NCBI GenBank assembly: GCA_017447005.1
Contig: JAFSOM010000544.1
Coordinates: forward strand, 1-9,100
Direction: 5' to 3'
DNA length: 9,100 bases
Source: Oscillibacter sp.
GTDB lineage: Bacteria > Bacillota > Clostridia > Oscillospirales > Oscillospiraceae
Positions 6,406 to 9,100 of this stretch are shown here, in pieces (position 1 is the stretch's first letter; every line of letters starts with the position of its first letter). The notes beneath the pieces were generated by a model. It searched no databases and was not told where the DNA came from. It saw only the letters and a program-made list of their open reading frames with translations. The position numbers were made by a program, and so were the translations under genes.

Positions 6406-7185
6406 TCATCCTAACGCCACGTCCAGAATCATCATCAGCACGAATCCGAGCGAAAACGCAATCGTTCCCGCGTTGGAGTGTTCGCCCTCCGACATTTCCG
6501 GAATCAGTTCCTCGACTACTACGTACATCATCGCTCCGGCGGCGAACGCCAGAAGATAGGGCAGAATCGGCACGACGGCGCTTGCGGCCAGTATCGTGAC
6601 CAGCGCGGCCACAGGCTCCACCGCCCCCGAGAGGACGCCGTACCAGAATGTCGCGCCTTTTGGAAGTCCCTCCGCCCGCAGGGGCATGGATACAATCGCC
6701 CCTTCGGGGAAATTCTGAATCGCAATGCCCAGCGCAAGGGCCAGCGCCCCGGTTTTACTGACGCCGGGTTCTCCCGCCAGCCATCCGGCGTAAACCACGC
6801 CGACCGCCATTCCTTCCGGGATGTTATGGAGCGTCACCGCGAGAATGAGCTTTGTTGTACGTTTCAGCTTACTTTTCGGGCCTTCGCTCTGCTGGTCCAT
6901 GTGCATATGCGGGGTAACTTCGTCCAAGAGCAACAGAAAGCCGATACCTATCATAAAGCCCACCGCCGCGGGAATAAAGGAAAGGTTTCCCAGGTTCGCG
7001 CTTCCGTCCAGAGCGGGCTGTAACAGGCTCCAGAAAGAGGCGGCGACCATCACGCCGGCGGCAAAGCCGGTCAGGATTTTTTGCAGATTCGCGGAGATTT
7101 GCCTTTTCATCAAAAAGACCATCGCCGCGCCGAGACTGGTTCCGAGAAACGGAATGAGAACGCCTTGCGCAATCGTACCTGTCAT
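6406..7185 (-). CDS. ZIP-family divalent metal transporter
   Basis: A 259-residue polytopic membrane protein of the ZIP family (ZupT/GufA-like), which imports Zn, Fe or Mn. About eight hydrophobic segments are visible. The metal-binding signature HNIPEG lies at residues 120-125 in TM4 and QNFPEG at 157-162 in TM5. A cytoplasmic-type loop with PHMHMDQ (92-98) could bind metal. A conserved acidic pair EE (225-226) and an acidic/His patch EGEH (233-236) follow. The start at 7185 has AAGGAGG 7 bases upstream. A longer version from 7227 adds 14 poorly conserved-looking residues overlapping a hairpin and is rejected. Metal selectivity cannot be read; proximity to an NrdI homologue makes Mn worth considering. 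Confidence 0.9.
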   Translation of the reverse strand: MTGTIAQGVLIPFLGTSLGAAMVFLMKRQISANLQKILTGFAAGVMVAASFWSLLQPALDGSANLGNLSFIPAAVGFMIGIGFLLLLDEVTPHMHMDQQSEGPKSKLKRTTKLILAVTLHNIPEGMAVGVVYAGWLAGEPGVSKTGALALALGIAIQNFPEGAIVSMPLRAEGLPKGATFWYGVLSGAVEPVAALVTILAASAVVPILPYLLAFAAGAMMYVVVEELIPEMSEGEHSNAGTIAFSLGFVLMMILDVALG

Positions 7186-7213
7186 AACTGCGCCTCCTTG
7201 TCTATGAATAGCG

Positions 7214-7261
7214 GACGGGGCGGACATCCCGCCGCGTAAACAGCGGAATGTCCGCCCCGTC
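7214..7261. other. Strong hairpin between thioredoxin and ZIP genes
   Basis: A perfect 14-bp stem (GACGGGGCGGACAT at 7214-7227 with its complement at 7248-7261) continues after one mismatch with four more pairs (7229-7232 with 7243-7246), leaving a 10-base loop. There is no T-run on either side, so it is not a classic intrinsic terminator. On the minus-strand transcript it ends 14 bases before the ZIP Shine-Dalgarno site. It could stabilise or process the mRNA or attenuate the downstream genes. Confidence 0.6.
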
Positions 7262-7276
7262 GCCTTACGCCGACGC

Positions 7277-7594
7277 TCATAAATTCGCGTCCAGAACCTC
7301 CCGCAGCGCGGCTTCGGGCGTCACGCCGATTTTCCGGTCAAATTCCGCGCCGTTCTTCAGGAACACCAGCGTGGGGATAGTGGAAATGTCGAACTTTTCC
7401 GCCAAATCCGCTTCCTCGTCCGTGTCCACCTTAGCCACCAGCGCCTTGCCGTCGTACTCCCCGGCCAGTTTCTCCACGATAGGCCCCATCATCTTGCAGG
7501 GGCCGCACCATGTCGCCCAGAAGTCTACCATCGCCAGAGGCGCCGCGTTTACGGCGGTGTCAAAGGTATCCTCGGTCAAATGCTGTAATGCCAT
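7277..7594 (-). CDS. trxA: Thioredoxin
   Basis: A 105-residue thioredoxin, a cytoplasmic dithiol reductant. The active site is WCGPC with Cys30 and Cys33 in the context VDFWATWCGPCKMMGP. Other fold markers are Asp24 (buried acid), Asp57 in KVDTDEE, the cis-proline Pro74 in STIPT, and the terminal GVTPEAALREVL helix. Length is normal for the family. AAAGGAG lies upstream of the ATG. It sits 55 bp after the reductase-like gene and in the same direction, so that protein is its likely partner. The peroxidase two genes upstream is a likely client. Confidence 0.96.
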   Translation of the reverse strand: MALQHLTEDTFDTAVNAAPLAMVDFWATWCGPCKMMGPIVEKLAGEYDGKALVAKVDTDEEADLAEKFDISTIPTLVFLKNGAEFDRKIGVTPEAALREVLDANL

Positions 7595-7649
7595 TGCTGA
7601 TTCTCTCCTTTATCTGATAGCGTATTTGTTTGTCGAATGCCGTGTTTGT

Positions 7650-8468
7650 TTACTTTTTCCGCGCCAAGTCCGCGACGTATTTCGCGGCGCTCTGTCCGGC
7701 TACCAGACCTTCCCCCGCCGCTTTCGACACTTGCAGGGGGCCGCCTGTACAGTCGCCCGCCGCGAACACGCCCGGCAAACTCGTCGCCATAGCGCGGTCA
7801 ACCTTCACATAGCCGTTTTCTACTTCAATGCCGGGGAACATATCCGTAGGGGCCAGCGCCGGACGCAGAAGGAATACGCAGGCAACATCCGCCGCCTGAC
7901 CGTCGCAGACGACGCGCTCCGCCTTCGCCCCGCCGATAATCTCACAGGTTTTCGGACGGTCAAAATAAGTGACGGTACAGCCGATAGAGGTCAGAAACTC
8001 CGCCTCTTTTTTCGCGCTGTCACTGTAGCCCACCACGGCGACGGGCTTTTTACGGTACAGCATTCCGTCGCAGGTCGCGCAGTAGCTGACGCCCTTGCCC
8101 AGATATTCCGCCTCGCCGGGAAACTTCTTCGCCCGCGCAACGCCGCCCGCCAGTACCACCGCTTTGGCGTTCTCCATATCGCTTCCGATACTGACGAACC
8201 AGTCCGTTTCCATAGCGACGGCGTTGAGGACGCGCCCTTCCCGGAACTCCGCGCCCGCCTGTTCCGCGTGAGCGCGGAGCGTTTTGAGCAACTCCGCGCC
8301 GCTCATGCCGGGAAGTCCCAGATAGTTGTCCACTTTTTCCGCACGCCACAGCGGATTCTCTTCCAGCGGATTGGAGACCACAAGGACGCTCCGCCCCCGC
8401 GCCCGCACGTTTACCGCCGCCGACAGTCCCGCCGGGCCGCCGCCGATAACAATCACATCATGCGCCAT
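7650..8468 (-). CDS. Thioredoxin reductase-like FAD disulfide oxidoreductase without NADPH motifs
   Basis: A 272-residue flavoprotein of the low-molecular-weight thioredoxin reductase family. The FAD dinucleotide motif GGGPAG is at residues 9-14, KVDNYLGLPGMSGAEL at 45-60, the redox CATCDG with Cys130 and Cys133, and the second FAD motif GVFAAGD at 233-239. Where NADPH enzymes carry GGGDSA followed by HRR, this protein has VVGYSDSA (145-152) and YFDRPKT (168-174), so two NADPH determinants are missing. It is also shorter than the usual 305-320 residues. Flavin thioredoxin reductases that take electrons from ferredoxin are known in Clostridium and also lack NADPH motifs, so this could be such an enzyme. 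It may instead use NADH or another donor. It starts 39 bp after the peroxidase gene and precedes thioredoxin. Reductase family is certain; electron donor is inferred. Confidence 0.88.
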   Translation of the reverse strand: MAHDVIVIGGGPAGLSAAVNVRARGRSVLVVSNPLEENPLWRAEKVDNYLGLPGMSGAELLKTLRAHAEQAGAEFREGRVLNAVAMETDWFVSIGSDMENAKAVVLAGGVARAKKFPGEAEYLGKGVSYCATCDGMLYRKKPVAVVGYSDSAKKEAEFLTSIGCTVTYFDRPKTCEIIGGAKAERVVCDGQAADVACVFLLRPALAPTDMFPGIEVENGYVKVDRAMATSLPGVFAAGDCTGGPLQVSKAAGEGLVAGQSAAKYVADLARKK

Positions 8469-8507
8469 ACGCTTTTCCTCTCTATCCGGCCTGTTGAAAA
8501 CCGTCCG

Positions 8508-9047
8508 TTAAATCAGAGCGGCGATGTCCGCCTCAAAGCTCATGGGGTCGCTGGTGGGGTCGAAACGCTTGACGACGTTGCCCTCACGGTCTACCAGAAA
8601 CTTGGTGAAGTTCCACTTGATGTCGCCCGGCTTCTTGCAGGTTGTACTGAGCTTCTCAATCGCCGCCATAGACGCCTTGTTTTTCAAGCCCTTGATTTCC
8701 TCGTCGGGCTGCTGGCTCTTCAGATACGTGTAAAGCGGCTCCTCATTCTCGCCGTTCACGTCGATTTTCGCCAACTGGTCAAAGCTGGTCTTGTATTTCG
8801 CGGTGCAGAAGGCGTGAATCTCGTCCTCGTCGCCCGGGGCCTGATGTCCGAACTGGTTGCAGGGAAAATCCAGAATCTCAAAGCCTTGCTCGCGGTACTT
8901 CTTGTAGAGATTCTCCAGCGCTTCATACTGAGGCGTGAAGCCGCATCCGGTAGCCGTATTGACAATCAGCAGAACCTTTCCCTTCAGGTCGGCAAGATTG
9001 CAGGTCGCGCCCTTGCGCGCTTTGACAGTGTAATCGTAAACGCTCAT
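8508..9047 (-). CDS. gpx: Glutathione peroxidase family protein (Cys type, likely thioredoxin-dependent)
   Basis: A 179-residue cytoplasmic peroxidase that reduces H2O2 or organic hydroperoxides. The peroxidatic Cys35 lies in NTATGCGFTPQY, with Gln69 in FPCNQFGHQ and Trp145-Asn146 in WNFTKF completing the catalytic tetrad. Cys35 is encoded by a cysteine codon rather than selenocysteine TGA. Cys81 in FCTAKYKTSF sits near the resolving-cysteine region of thioredoxin-dependent homologues, which suggests thioredoxin rather than glutathione as reductant. One variation is QAPG in place of the usual QEPG. The ATG at 9047 has AAGGAG upstream at 9061-9056. It is the first gene of the redox cluster in the window; the promoter probably lies at or beyond the right edge. 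Confidence 0.93.
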   Translation of the reverse strand: MSVYDYTVKARKGATCNLADLKGKVLLIVNTATGCGFTPQYEALENLYKKYREQGFEILDFPCNQFGHQAPGDEDEIHAFCTAKYKTSFDQLAKIDVNGENEEPLYTYLKSQQPDEEIKGLKNKASMAAIEKLSTTCKKPGDIKWNFTKFLVDREGNVVKRFDPTSDPMSFEADIAALI

Positions 9048-9100
9048 TGTAAATTCTCCTTTATGGTTTCAAGAGTTTCCCGTTAGGGGTTCATACAGCA

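Noticed and set aside
7186..7227. A 14-residue N-terminal extension of the ZIP transporter
   Set aside because: The ATG at 7185 has AAGGAGG at 7-base spacing, and the extension overlaps the hairpin at 7214-7261 without a ribosome site of its own.
8508..9047. Selenoprotein peroxidase
   Set aside because: The active-site position is a cysteine codon and there is no internal TGA in the frame.
7248..9086. A 612-codon open frame on the plus strand spanning the redox genes
   Set aside because: It covers three well-recognised minus-strand genes (thioredoxin, reductase-like protein, peroxidase), each with active-site motifs. The plus-strand product has no recognisable features.

Overview
The window reads as chromosomal DNA of an anaerobic, low-oxygen-adapted Gram-positive, most likely a gut-type Clostridia (Oscillospiraceae-like). 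This rests on strong AGGAGG Shine-Dalgarno sites, a short lipoprotein signal peptide, a Cthe_2159-type carbohydrate-binding protein, and a thioredoxin-reductase-like flavoprotein of a kind I associate with Clostridia. The lineage is an inference. All nine convincing protein genes lie on the minus strand, so transcription runs from high to low coordinates; the long plus-strand open frames are shadows of these genes.

Right part (about 9050 to 6000): a redox and metal cluster. In transcription order it holds a cysteine-type glutathione peroxidase homologue, a thioredoxin-reductase-like flavoprotein, thioredoxin, a ZIP-family metal transporter and an NrdI-family flavodoxin-like protein. The first three form a plausible peroxide-reducing chain (flavoprotein to thioredoxin to peroxidase). 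The reductase-like protein keeps its FAD motif and CxxC but lacks the usual NADPH-binding signatures, so it may use another electron donor. A 14-bp perfect hairpin separates thioredoxin from the ZIP gene.

Middle (about 5940 to 4213): a polysaccharide pyruvyl transferase family gene whose only well-placed start codon appears to be AUA. It is followed by a 277-bp near-perfect palindrome with 96-bp arms (95/96 matching) and an 85-bp centre. One palindrome end supplies the last three sense codons and the stop of the transferase gene. The other end stops 9 bp from the -35 box of the next promoter.

Left part (4212 to 1): a two-component system (OmpR-type response regulator and histidine kinase, with a 4-bp ATGA overlap). 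It is followed by a large lipoprotein with a Cthe_2159-like beta-helix domain flanked by low-complexity, 9-residue-periodic segments. Upstream of the lipoprotein is a TATACT -10 box with a poor -35 and a TTTTGCG direct repeat at 11-bp spacing, the layout expected for OmpR-family activation. The lipoprotein may therefore be a target of the neighbouring regulator.

No rRNA, tRNA, CRISPR array, transposase or phage gene was seen. The most unusual items are the palindrome, the apparent AUA start, and the reductase-like protein without NADPH motifs.
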